DNA of 57,370 nucleotides, taken from positions 1 through 57,370 of the forward strand of contig JAJPEQ010000012.1 of assembly GCA_021166775.1 (NCBI GenBank), written 5' to 3'. A program made the translations under genes and the position numbers. Below, one piece after another: positions 1 to 10,856 of the stretch; position 1 is the first letter of the stretch; every line of letters begins with the position of its first letter. Source of the DNA: Comamonas sp. GTDB lineage: Bacteria; Pseudomonadota; Gammaproteobacteria; Burkholderiales; Burkholderiaceae_C. The notes beneath the pieces were generated by a model. That model saw only the letters and a program-made list of their open reading frames with translations. It did not search any database and was not told the DNA's origin.

Positions 1-42
1 CGGACCCCCCCCCCCCCCCCGGGGGGCCCGGCGCCCGCCCCG
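1..42. other. C16/G6 homopolymer tract at window edge
   Basis: Positions 5-20 are sixteen consecutive C, followed by six G and further C/G-only sequence up to the ATG at 43. The C and G runs can pair as a hairpin. No promoter is visible. A tract like this is either a slippage-prone element next to a start codon or a sequencing/assembly artefact. Confidence 0.6.
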
Positions 43-1443
43 ATGGGCCCGCCGCCGCCCCGCGCGGCTCCCCCCGCTCCCACGCACCCCACCCAGCGCC
101 TGCTGCTCGCCGCCCTGCTCGCCCTGTGCGCCAGCCCCGCCGCCTGGGCCTGGAGCAACCACGCGCTGGCCGCGTACCGCGCGTACGAGGTGCTGCCCGA
201 GGTCAGCCAGGCCGCGCCCGTCGTGGTCGAGCCGCTGGAAGACTTCCTTGCCGCCCAGGCGCCAGCCATCGCCCGGCTGATCGATGCGCAGGACGCCTGG
301 GCGCGCCAGCACATCGCGCACTACCCGCCGCTGCCCGCCAGTCTGCGCCTGAACCCCACCGTGGCCAGCCAGGGGCCGCAGGCGCTGCGCAAGGCGTTTT
401 TGATGGCGCTGCGCGTCTCGCCCGAAAGCCGCCTTGCGCTGTACGTGCAGCCCGACCCCTGGGGGCCCGCACCCAGCGGCGCGCCCATGCCGCACGACGA
501 GGTCAACGCCCTGCCGCTGCGCGACAAGGACGTGGAAAAGCACCGCTTCGTGCGCCTGGCCCCCGGCGAGCCCGTGGCACCGATCGCGGTGCTCGCCAGC
601 GCCAGCGACGAACCCGACTACGGCATGGACGTGAACCTCTGGGAAGACAGCCCCTCCGCCTGGGGGCCGCTGTACGGCTTCGGCAAGCTGCCGTTCGGCA
701 ACCCCAGCCTGAGCTTCGCCACGCAGGCGCCTTTTCACATGGGCTACTACCACGAGTCGCCGCTGATCTACGCCGCCGCGGGCTTTCTCAAGCGCACCTA
801 CCCCGAGTTGCGGCTGCACCAGTACATGGGCCTGGCCGAGCTCGCCTTGCGCAGCGGCCACCCGTACTGGGGCTGGCGCTTTGCGGGCCTGGCGTCGCAC
901 TACGCGCAGGACCTCACCCAGCCCTACCACGCGAGCCTGGCGCCGGGTTTTTCCGCGGCGCGGCTCATCGGCATCCAGCTGCTGGCGGTGCTCGGCCTGC
1001 CGGCGAGCAAGAACGACATGGTTGTGCTGCTCTCCAACCGCCACTTCGTGCTCGAACGCTACGAAAGCCAGATGATCCAGGCCAGCGCCAGGGCGCATCA
1101 GACCACGGCGCTGGAGAACGCGCTGCACGACACCACGGGCGACGCGGCGTACGGTGCGTGGAACGACGACACGCTGCGCGATGGGGTCTCGCTCGAATCC
1201 TCGTCGCTGGGCGAGGCCGTCACCGCGCAGATGCTCGCCTCCGTGCCCTCGAAGTACGTGGACGACCCGACGTTTGACTTCGGCGTGCACGCCAGCCGGA
1301 TCGACCTCATGGCCGAGGTCGCCCGGCGCGGCCCCGAGTCGCGCGCGGCATTCGAGGCCAGCATCGCCACGCTCATGCGCCACTTCGGCGCGCACAGCCG
1401 CCAGCTGGTACGCGCCGTCCTGCAGCCACCGCGACAGCCCTGA
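43..1443 (+). CDS. secreted zinc phospholipase C / S1-P1 nuclease-like protein
   Basis: A 466-residue exported protein. A proline-rich N-terminus and a hydrophobic segment (residues 20-34) end in Ala-Trp-Ala before Trp37, so the predicted mature protein starts with Trp, as in bacterial zinc phospholipase C and P1 nuclease, where the N-terminal Trp binds zinc. H286-x3-D290-x5-H296 and H334-x3-E338 reproduce the spacing of the zinc ligands of Bacillus cereus phospholipase C (H118, D122, H128 and H142, E146). The fold is therefore well supported; phospholipase versus nuclease activity is not decided. The ATG at 43 is the only start that includes the signal peptide, but it sits directly behind a C/G homopolymer and has no clear ribosome binding site. 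The long proline-rich n-region is unusual. Confidence 0.7.
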   Translation: MGPPPPRAAPPAPTHPTQRLLLAALLALCASPAAWAWSNHALAAYRAYEVLPEVSQAAPVVVEPLEDFLAAQAPAIARLIDAQDAWARQHIAHYPPLPASLRLNPTVASQGPQALRKAFLMALRVSPESRLALYVQPDPWGPAPSGAPMPHDEVNALPLRDKDVEKHRFVRLAPGEPVAPIAVLASASDEPDYGMDVNLWEDSPSAWGPLYGFGKLPFGNPSLSFATQAPFHMGYYHESPLIYAAAGFLKRTYPELRLHQYMGLAELALRSGHPYWGWRFAGLASHYAQDLTQPYHASLAPGFSAARLIGIQLLAVLGLPASKNDMVVLLSNRHFVLERYESQMIQASARAHQTTALENALHDTTGDAAYGAWNDDTLRDGVSLESSSLGEAVTAQMLASVPSKYVDDPTFDFGVHASRIDLMAEVARRGPESRAAFEASIATLMRHFGAHSRQLVRAVLQPPRQP

Positions 1444-1475
1444 AGCGCGTGCGGGCCCGTCATCACCTGCACACG

Positions 1476-1504
1476 AAAAAGGGCACGCGGCGAACCGCGT
1501 GCCC
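1476..1504 (-). terminator. rho-independent terminator
   Basis: On the minus strand a 10-bp perfect stem (GGGCACGCGG / CCGCGTGCCC) with a TTCG tetraloop is followed by five T. It ends the small secreted-protein gene at 1550-1852. Confidence 0.85.
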
Positions 1505-1549
1505 CTGCGTCTGACGGCCGGCAGCGACCGGCCTCATCGCGCCATCCGA

Positions 1550-1852
1550 TCAGGACTGATAGCCACTGGCCGGACGGAAGCCGTGGGCCAGCGCTTCGCG
1601 CGTGGCTTCACGCACCTGCGCACGGCTCAGATCGCTCGTCACGGTCGTTTGAGCCACCGGCAGATTGCCCGCCAGCGGCGCCTGGGACACGGCCTGGGCG
1701 GCCACGTCGGTGCGCTGCACCTGGCTGCTGCCCGCTTCGGGCTGGAAGAACGGAGCCTCACCGGCCGCGGGCTGCTGGCCCGCCGCAAAGGCGGTGCCCG
1801 AAACCAGCACAGCGGCGGCGATGGAAGCAAAAGCGAAATTCTTGCGGATCAT
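1550..1852 (-). CDS. small secreted protein, DUF4148-like
   Basis: About 100 residues. The start at 1852 (MIRKNFAFAS) is preferred over an upstream Met because AGGAAAAGACC precedes it and it begins a clean signal peptide (cleavage probably after AFA). The mature part is short and polar. Its C-terminal segment (SRAQVREATREALAHGF) resembles the Arg/Glu-rich helix of DUF4148 proteins, which are common small exported proteins of unknown function in Burkholderiales. It stands alone on the minus strand with its own terminator. Function unknown; the family match is by eye. Confidence 0.65.
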   Translation of the reverse strand: MIRKNFAFASIAAAVLVSGTAFAAGQQPAAGEAPFFQPEAGSSQVQRTDVAAQAVSQAPLAGNLPVAQTTVTSDLSRAQVREATREALAHGFRPASGYQS

Positions 1853-1999
1853 GGTCTTTTCCTGAAAATGTGACAAACAAACCCATCGGGTCAACGGGTG
1901 GCTTCAAGCCACTTCCCTTGTCGCAGGATCGCGGGTGGCGTTCCTTCGATGACCTGTAGTTTGTGTCTTACAGATGGTTTAAAAAAGACCAGATAATGA

Positions 2000-2031
2000 A
2001 TTTCATTGTTTCTAATTTGGAAACAATGAAA

Positions 2032-2032
<1 letters not shown>
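2000..2032 (-). repeat. 13-bp perfect inverted repeat abutting the gyrB stop
   Basis: ATTTCATTGTTTC and GAAACAATGAAAT are separated by 7 nt; the inner end overlaps the first base of the gyrB stop codon. On the minus strand the hairpin is followed by AT-rich sequence with a T6 run about 15 nt later. It may be a weak terminator or a 3' stabilising hairpin. The stem is much more AT-rich than the surroundings. Confidence 0.6.
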
Positions 2033-4724
<2,692 letters not shown>

Positions 4725-4730
<6 letters not shown>

Positions 4731-5831
4731 CCGCATGGGCATCACGACATACTTGAAGTGCTCGTTGCCCGGAATCTGAAAGACCACCGAGCTGCTGCCA
4801 TCCAGCATGTCGATGCGCACCATCTCCTGGCTCATGTTGGTGAGCACGTCGATGAGGTAGGTGACGTTGAAGCCGATCTCGATGGGCTCGCCGTCGTAAT
4901 CGATGTCGAGTTCATCGACGGCCTCTTCCTGCTCGGCGTTGTTGCTGGAGACGCGCAGACTGCCGGGCTCGATGTTCAGGCGCACACCCTTGAACTTCTC
5001 GCTCGTCATGATGGCCGAGCGCTGCAGGCTCGCGAGCAGCGGCGCGCGCCCGAGCGTGATGCTGCTGTGGTAGTTGCGCGGAATCACGCGGTTGTAGTCG
5101 GGGAACTTGCCCTCGACCAGCTTGGTGACGAACTCCATGCCGCCAAAGGTGAAGCGCGCCTGGTTGCCCGCGAACTGCATCTGGATGGCGCCCTCGGCGT
5201 CCGAGAGCAGGCGCTGCAATTCGAGCACCGTCTTGCGCGGCAGGATCACCTCCTGCCTGGGCACTTCCACCTCCAGCTCGGCGGCGGTGAACGCGAGGCG
5301 GTGGCCGTCGGTGGCGACGAGCGAAAGCGTCTTGCCCTCGGCGACGAACAGGATGCCGTTCAGGTAGTAGCGGATGTCCTGCACCGCCATCGCGAACGAG
5401 ACCTGCGCGAGCAGCTCCTTGAGCACCTTTTGCGGCACGCTGAACGCCGGGCCGAAGCTGCTCGATTCCTGCACCAGCGGGAAATCCTCGGCCGGCAGCG
5501 TGTGCAGCGTGAAGCGGCTCTTGCCGCCCTTGAGCACGAGTTTGGAGGCGCCCGAATCCAGGCTCACCGTCTGGTCGGCGGGCAGGGTCTTGAGGATGTC
5601 GATGAGCTTCCTCGCGCCCACGGTGGTGGCGAAATCGCCCACATCGCCGCCGAGCTCCACCACGGTGCGGATCTGGATCTCCTGGTCGCTCGTGGTGAAC
5701 TGCAGCGCGCTGGCGGTCTTGCGAATGAGCACATTGGCCAGGATGGGCACCGTGTGACGGCGCTCGACGATGCCGGATACCGCTTGCAGAACCGCCAGAA
5801 ATTTGTCTTGGGTGCTCTTCAGGACAATCAT
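4725..5831 (-). CDS. dnaN: DNA polymerase III beta sliding clamp
   Basis: A 368-residue clamp that tethers Pol III and other polymerases to DNA as a dimeric ring. It starts with MIVLKSTQDKFLAVLQAVSG and ends with the conserved VMPMRI, the normal C-terminus of the family. The three clamp domains are of standard length. It lies 80 bp downstream of dnaA and upstream of gyrB on the same strand. The stop codon falls inside a dispersed palindromic repeat, so the repeat probably inserted at the very 3' end without changing the protein. Confidence 0.98.
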
Positions 5832-5911
5832 CGGGTGAACCTCGGTGAAATGAAAGACGAAAAAACAGAGGCTGGCGAAACAGGGCTGCGCATGGGTTCT
5901 TTCACGCCTGC

Positions 5912-7354
5912 TCAGCCCTTGAGGGTCTGTTCGAGCACGTGCAACTCCTGGTTGAGTTCGGTGAGCTGCTGGCGTTCGCCACCGATCTTGCGCACCGCAT
6001 GCAGCACGGTGGTGTGGTCGCGCCCGCCGAAGAGCTCGCCGATCTCGGGCAGGCTCTTCTGTGTGAGCTCCTTGGCCAGGTACATCGCGATCTGGCGCGG
6101 GCGCGCAATGCTGGCCGGGCGCTTCTTGCTGTACATGTCGGCGACCTTGATCTTGTAGTAGTCGGCCACCGTCTTCTGGATGTTCTCGACGCTGATCTGG
6201 CGGTTCTGGATGCTGAGCAGATCGCGCAGCGCCTCACGCGCGGCGGCAATCGATATGTCCTTGGCGTTGAAGCGCGCGTAGGCCAGCACCTTGCGCAGCG
6301 CGCCCTCGAGCTCGCGCACGTTGGAGCGCACGTTCTTGGCGACGAAGAACGCCACCTCCTCGGGCATCTGCGCGCCCTCGGCCTGCGCCTTGTTGATGAG
6401 AATCGCCACGCGCATCTCCAGCTCGGGTGGCTCGATCGCGACCGACAGGCCGGCGTCGAAGCGCGACACCAGCCGCTCGTGAATGTTGGTCAGGCCCTTG
6501 GGGTAGGTGTCCGACGTCATCACGATGTGGCTCTTCTTGGCCAGCAGCGCCTCGAAGGCATTGAAGAACTCCTCCTGCGTGCGGTCCTTGTTGGCGAAGA
6601 ACTGCACGTCGTCGATCAGGAGCAGATCGAGCGAGTGGTAGCTTTCCTTGAACGACTCGAAGGCGTTGTGCCGCACCGCGCGCACCACATCGGAGACGAA
6701 CTGCTCGGCGTGGATGTAGCGCACCTTCGCGCTCGCGCGCTCGGCCAGCAACTGGTTGCCCACGGCGTGCATCAGGTGGGTCTTGCCCAGGCCCACGCCG
6801 CCGTAGATGAACAGCGGGTTGTACATCTGCCCCGGCTGCGCGGCCACATGCATCGCCGCCGAACGCGCCATGCGGTTGGCCGTGCCCTCGACCAGCGTGG
6901 CGAAGGTGAGCGCCGGGTTCAGGCGCGAGTGCGGCGCCGGCGTGGGTGCGGGCATGAGCTCGGGCTCCGCATAGGCCATCTCGTCCGCCAGCGGTCGGGG
7001 GGGCGTGCGCGGCGCGTGCTCGGCCACCACCCTGGGCGTGGCGCGCCGGGGCGCCAGCGCAAGCTCCAGCTGCACGGGCTCGCCCACGGCCGCCTGCAGC
7101 GCGGCGGCAATCTGCGCGCCATACTGGGCGCGCACCCCATCGAGCTTGAAGCGATTGGCGACGAACAGGGTGACGCGCGAGAGATCGGGCGCGACCTCCA
7201 CCTTCAGAGGCTTGATCCAGGTGTTGAACTGCTGCTCGGGCAGCTGCTGCGCCAGCTGCGCGAGACAGGTCTGCCACAGCTGCTGCGCAGCAGGGTCTTG
7301 CGCATTCGCGGCGGCGGTTTTCACGGTGGCGGAAAGGGGGGCTCCCTCGTACAT
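5912..7354 (-). CDS. dnaA: chromosomal replication initiator protein DnaA
   Basis: About 480 residues. Domain I ([25 protein letters not shown]), a proline-rich domain II linker, the AAA+ domain III with Walker [11 protein letters not shown] near residue 185 and Walker [10 protein letters not shown], and the domain IV DNA-binding signature [14 protein letters not shown] close to the C-terminus. The start at 7354 ([11 protein letters not shown]) is chosen because the upstream in-frame stretch is not DnaA-like; the ribosome binding site there is weak. It opens the dnaA-dnaN-gyrB run and points away from the rpmH side, with the likely origin gap between. Confidence 0.97.
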   Translation of the reverse strand: MYEGAPLSATVKTAAANAQDPAAQQLWQTCLAQLAQQLPEQQFNTWIKPLKVEVAPDLSRVTLFVANRFKLDGVRAQYGAQIAAALQAAVGEPVQLELALAPRRATPRVVAEHAPRTPPRPLADEMAYAEPELMPAPTPAPHSRLNPALTFATLVEGTANRMARSAAMHVAAQPGQMYNPLFIYGGVGLGKTHLMHAVGNQLLAERASAKVRYIHAEQFVSDVVRAVRHNAFESFKESYHSLDLLLIDDVQFFANKDRTQEEFFNAFEALLAKKSHIVMTSDTYPKGLTNIHERLVSRFDAGLSVAIEPPELEMRVAILINKAQAEGAQMPEEVAFFVAKNVRSNVRELEGALRKVLAYARFNAKDISIAAAREALRDLLSIQNRQISVENIQKTVADYYKIKVADMYSKKRPASIARPRQIAMYLAKELTQKSLPEIGELFGGRDHTTVLHAVRKIGGERQQLTELNQELHVLEQTLKG

Positions 7355-7702
7355 CAGGGCGATTCTTTTTGGGGAAGCGCTCGAAGCCCCGTGCGGGCCG
7401 CACAGGGTTTTGAGCCGCTTCTTTGGTTGTCTGCAAAGCACGAAACAAGACCGGTCATTCTAGCCTGCGGGGAAGTTATCCACAACCCGGAACGGGCGGT
7501 ACACGCGCTCCCTGCCCGACGCCTTTCGCGAAAAGTTTGCCGCGCATCGTGAGTGCTGCGATAATTGCCCGTTTCCCTGAAGAGTCCTTTCAGGGCCGTC
7601 CGTGCGTGGCGCCGTGCTGGCGTTTGATGGCGCGCGCTCTTCGCTCTTGCCGCAAGAGCGCGCCTGCCTGACTCGGCGCTACCGAATTTCCAAGGATCGA
7701 TC
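7355..7702. other. dnaA-rpmH intergenic region, candidate oriC
   Basis: This 348-bp gap divides divergent dnaA and rpmH, a common origin position in proteobacteria. It holds one perfect DnaA box, TTATCCACA at 7476-7484, and an rpmH promoter candidate. I find no further perfect boxes and no strong AT-rich unwinding element, so it may be only part of the origin, or only the dnaA autoregulatory box. Confidence 0.5.
7537..7565 (+). promoter_or_regulatory. sigma70-type promoter for rpmH
   Basis: TTGCCG and GATAAT are separated by 17 bp, about 140 bp upstream of rpmH. It is the best -35/-10 pair in the gap. Confidence 0.45.
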
Positions 7703-7837
7703 ATGAAACGTACCTACCAGCCCTCCAAGACGCGCCGCGCGCGCACCCACGGTTTTCTCGTGCGCATGAAAACGCGCGGCGGCCGCGCCGTGATCAACGC
7801 ACGCCGCGCCAAGGGTCGCAAGCGCCTGGCGGTCTGA
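7703..7837 (+). CDS. rpmH: 50S ribosomal protein L34
   Basis: A 44-residue basic ribosomal protein reading [19 protein letters not shown] and ending KGRKRLAV, the complete conserved L34. It is the smallest large-subunit protein and is almost always next to rnpA. Translation starts at ATG 7703; AAGGATCG lies just upstream. It is the first gene of the rpmH-rnpA-yidD-yidC run. Confidence 0.98.
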   Translation: MKRTYQPSKTRRARTHGFLVRMKTRGGRAVINARRAKGRKRLAV

Positions 7838-7902
7838 GCGGGCGGCGCGCGCGCAGCCCTTGCCGTGCGGCCCTGACAGCGCTTGCGCCGCGCCGTTGCC
7901 CC

Positions 7903-8286
7903 ATGCATCGGCTGAAAACCCGTCCCCAATTCCAGGCCACGATGACCGCAGGCACCTTGGCTCGCACGGCGCATTTCGCGCTGCATGGCCTGGCGCTGGA
8001 CACGCCGCATCCCCTGTTTGCCCACGGCGAGCTCTGGCTGGGCGCGCTGGTGCCCAAGCGCTGGGCGCGCCGCGCCGTCACGCGCAACGCCATCCGCCGG
8101 CAGATCTACGCCGTGGCCGAGCAACAGGCGCCGACGCTGGCCCACGCGGCCTACGTCGTGCGGTTGCGCGCGGCCTTCGACCGCGAGCAGTTCGTGAGCG
8201 CGGCCTCGCACGCGCTCAAGCGCGCCGTGCGCGCCGAGCTGCTGCTGCTCTTCGCCCGCCTGCCCAGGCCGGACGCCCAAGCATGA
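7903..8286 (+). CDS. rnpA: ribonuclease P protein component
   Basis: A 127-residue basic protein that binds the M1 RNA and helps 5' maturation of tRNAs. The RNR-type motif RRAVTRNAIRRQIY (around residues 57-70) is the family signature. The N-terminus MHRLKTRPQFQATM is a divergent form of the usual RLxxxxxF segment. It lies 65 bp after rpmH, and its stop overlaps the yidD start by ATGA, suggesting translational coupling. Confidence 0.95.
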   Translation: MHRLKTRPQFQATMTAGTLARTAHFALHGLALDTPHPLFAHGELWLGALVPKRWARRAVTRNAIRRQIYAVAEQQAPTLAHAAYVVRLRAAFDREQFVSAASHALKRAVRAELLLLFARLPRPDAQA

Positions 8287-8579
8287 TGCGGCGCCTGCTC
8301 ATGGCGACGGTGCGCGGCTACCAGCTGCTGCTCAGCCCCTGGCTGGGCAACAGCTGCCGCTTTGAGCCGACCTGCTCCAACTACGCCTTGCAGGCCCTGC
8401 AGCGCCACGGCGCGGCGGTCGGCGGCTACCTCACGCTCAAGCGCATTGCGCGCTGTCACCCTTGGTGCGACGGTGGGCACGATCCCGTGCCCGACACACC
8501 GCCGCGCGAGCTGCGTCTGTTCTCCCGACTGAACGGCGCCGCCCAACCTCCTTCTTCCCGCACAAGCGAACACTCATGA
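8283..8579 (+). CDS. yidD: membrane protein insertion efficiency factor YidD
   Basis: A 98-residue protein that assists YidC-dependent insertion at the inner membrane. The motif GNSCRFEPTCSNYALQAL with its conserved cysteines, and the following CHPWCDGGHDPVP, are the YidD signature. The ATG at 8283 overlaps the rnpA stop (a second Met follows immediately), and the gene's own stop overlaps the yidC start by ATGA. The frame is open far upstream but that part overlaps rnpA. Confidence 0.95.
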   Translation: MMRRLLMATVRGYQLLLSPWLGNSCRFEPTCSNYALQALQRHGAAVGGYLTLKRIARCHPWCDGGHDPVPDTPPRELRLFSRLNGAAQPPSSRTSEHS

Positions 8580-10303
8580 ACGACATTCGCCGCACCATCC
8601 TGTGGGTGATCTTTGGCTTTTCCATGGTTCTGCTGTGGGACAAATGGCAGGTCTACAACGGCAGGCAGGCCACCTTCTTCCCGTCACCGGTCACGCAAAC
8701 CGCGAGCACGTCCGCCACGCACCCGGCAAGCGGCCCGGCAAGCGGGCCCGAGGCCGGCCCGACTGCGACCCACGCGTCGCAGCCCGCCGCGCCGGGCGCC
8801 AGCGCCGTGCCCGCCACCGCGCCCGCGCAGCCCGCGATCGCACATGAGCTCGTGACCGTCTCGACCGATGTGCTCAAGCTCACCTTCGACAACGAGGGCG
8901 GCTCGCTCGTGAAGGGCGAGCTGCTGCACCACAAGGGCAGCCAGGACGACCCCAAGCCCTTCGTGCTGCTGGAAGAAGATGGCCGGCACCTCTACGTCGC
9001 GCAGACCGGCCTGATCGGCGGACCCTTCCCCACCCACAAGACCGTCATGCACGTGGCCCCCGGTCCGCGCGAGCTGGGCAGCGCGGACAACGAACTCACC
9101 GTGCGCTTCGAGTCGCCCGATCTGGGCGGCGTGAAGCTCGTGAAGACCTACACGCTCAAGCGCGGTGCTTACGACATCGCGGTGCGCCATGAGGTTGTCA
9201 ACACCGGCACGGCCGCCGTGGCGCCGCAGCTGTACCTGCAGCTGGTGCGCGATGGCAATGAGCCCGATGGCGCCGTGCCGTTCTATTCCACCTTCACCGG
9301 GCCCGCGATCTACACCAGCGCCAAGAAGTACCAGAAGATCACCTTCAAGGCGATCAGGGAAAAGAAGGTCGAGATCCCCGCCGAATCGACCGACGGCTAC
9401 ATCGCCATGGTGCAGCATTACTTCGCCACCGCCTGGCTGCTGCCTGAAGGCACGCCGCGCCAGTTGCACGTGAATGCCGCCGACATCGGCTCGCAGGTGC
9501 CCGACTGCTGCTACCGGGCGCAGGAAATCACCCCCTTCGGCGAGCTGGCGCCCGGGCAGACCAAGACCATCGACGCACGGCTGTTTGTCGGCCCCCAGGT
9601 GGAGACCGTGCTCGAAGGCCTCGCCCCGGGGCTGGAGCTGATCAAGGATTACGGTTACCTCACCATCCTCGCCAAGCCGCTGTACTGGCTGCTCGAGAAG
9701 ATCCACAGCCTCCTGGGCAACTGGGGCTGGTCCATCGTCGGCCTGGTGGTGCTGCTCAAGCTGGCGTTCTACTGGCTCAACGCCAAGGCCTATTCGAGCA
9801 TGGCCAAGATGAAGGCGCTCAACCCGCGCATCCAGGACCTGCGCGCCCGCCTGAAGGACAAGCCGCAGCAGATGCAGCAGGAGATGATGCGCATCTACCG
9901 CGAGGAAAAGGTCAATCCGCTGGGCGGGTGCTTGCCGATCGCGATCCAGATTCCGGTGTTCATCGCGCTGTACTGGGTGCTGCTGTCGAGCGTGGAAATG
10001 CGCCACGCGCCATGGATCGGCTGGGTGACAGACCTTTCCACCAAGGACCCGTACTTCATCCTGCCCATCCTGATGACGATCTCCACGCTGTTTCAGACGG
10101 CGCTCAACCCCGCGCCGCCCGATCCGATGCAGGCCAAGCTGATGTGGATCATGCCGCTGGCGTTCAGCTTCATGTTCTTCATGTTCCCGGCGGGCCTGGT
10201 GCTCTACTGGCTCACGAACAACATCCTGTCGATCGCGCAGCAGTGGGTGATCAACACCCGCCTGGGCGTGCCGCCACGCCTGCACCTGCCCAAGTTCCGC
10301 TGA
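8576..10303 (+). CDS. yidC: membrane protein insertase YidC
   Basis: A 575-residue Oxa1-family insertase. N-terminal transmembrane anchor (TILWVIFGFSMVLLWDKW), a low-complexity Ala/Thr/Pro/Ser linker (about residues 40-90), the large periplasmic beta-domain, then the conserved core of five membrane segments from GNWGWSIVGLVVLLKLAFYW to LYWLTNNILSIAQQWVIN. The start at 8576 (MNDIRRTILW) is typical and is coupled to yidD. In most relatives mnmE follows; here a NUDIX gene does. Confidence 0.97.
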   Translation: MNDIRRTILWVIFGFSMVLLWDKWQVYNGRQATFFPSPVTQTASTSATHPASGPASGPEAGPTATHASQPAAPGASAVPATAPAQPAIAHELVTVSTDVLKLTFDNEGGSLVKGELLHHKGSQDDPKPFVLLEEDGRHLYVAQTGLIGGPFPTHKTVMHVAPGPRELGSADNELTVRFESPDLGGVKLVKTYTLKRGAYDIAVRHEVVNTGTAAVAPQLYLQLVRDGNEPDGAVPFYSTFTGPAIYTSAKKYQKITFKAIREKKVEIPAESTDGYIAMVQHYFATAWLLPEGTPRQLHVNAADIGSQVPDCCYRAQEITPFGELAPGQTKTIDARLFVGPQVETVLEGLAPGLELIKDYGYLTILAKPLYWLLEKIHSLLGNWGWSIVGLVVLLKLAFYWLNAKAYSSMAKMKALNPRIQDLRARLKDKPQQMQQEMMRIYREEKVNPLGGCLPIAIQIPVFIALYWVLLSSVEMRHAPWIGWVTDLSTKDPYFILPILMTISTLFQTALNPAPPDPMQAKLMWIMPLAFSFMFFMFPAGLVLYWLTNNILSIAQQWVINTRLGVPPRLHLPKFR

Positions 10304-10322
10304 CGCTGGGGAAACGACGCCT

Positions 10323-10814
10323 ATGCCGTCGGGCGCGATCGATCGCTGGAAGCCGCACGTCACCGTCGCAGCGGTGGTCGAGCAGGATGGGCGCTTTCTT
10401 CTGGTGGAAGAGCAGACGAGCGACGGTCTCAAGCTCAACAACCCGGCCGGCCACCTGGAGCCGGGCGAGTCCCCGGCGCAGGGCTGCGTGCGCGAAGTTC
10501 TGGAGGAAGCGGCTTGGGATTTCGAGCCGCTCTCGCTCGTCGGCGTCTACCTGAACCGCTTCACCAAGACACGCACCGGCGAGGACATCACCTACCTGCG
10601 GTTCGCCTTCTGCGGGCGTCTGCTCGCGCACCACGGCTGGCGCCCGCTCGACACCGGCATCGTGCGCACCGTGTGGATGAGCCCCGAGGAAATCCGCGCC
10701 TGCCGCGAGCGCCACAGGAGTCCGCTGCTGCTCAAGAGCCTGGAAGACTACCTCGCGGGCCAGCGCTTCGATCTGTCGCTGATGCACGTGGACCCCAGCG
10801 TGCTCGGCCAGTGA
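10323..10814 (+). CDS. NUDIX hydrolase, NudJ-like
   Basis: A 163-residue NUDIX pyrophosphohydrolase. The box runs G43-x5-E49-x7-R57-E58-V-x-E61-E62, so all metal-binding acidic residues are present; the Gly usual near the end of the box is Ala64. The overall layout (HVTVAAVVEQDGRFLLVEEQ at the start, INNPAGHLEPGES) resembles NudJ-type phosphatases often found beside mnmA in beta-proteobacteria. Here mnmA is about 2.6 kb further along, separated by an M20 peptidase and a MerR module, which looks like a later insertion. Substrate unknown. Confidence 0.88.
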   Translation: MPSGAIDRWKPHVTVAAVVEQDGRFLLVEEQTSDGLKLNNPAGHLEPGESPAQGCVREVLEEAAWDFEPLSLVGVYLNRFTKTRTGEDITYLRFAFCGRLLAHHGWRPLDTGIVRTVWMSPEEIRACRERHRSPLLLKSLEDYLAGQRFDLSLMHVDPSVLGQ

Positions 10815-10827
10815 GCCAGTGACGCGG

Positions 10828-10856
10828 GCGGTGACGCCGCGCCAGCGCGTCACCGC
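10828..10856. repeat. 10-bp hairpin between convergent genes
   Basis: GCGGTGACGC and GCGTCACCGC with a 9-nt loop lie between the NUDIX gene and the convergent M20 peptidase gene and overlap the peptidase stop. There is no T run, so termination is uncertain. Confidence 0.4.

Noticed and set aside
7355..7702. A full oriC with DnaA box cluster.
   Set aside because: Only one perfect box is visible, so the origin is reported as candidate only.
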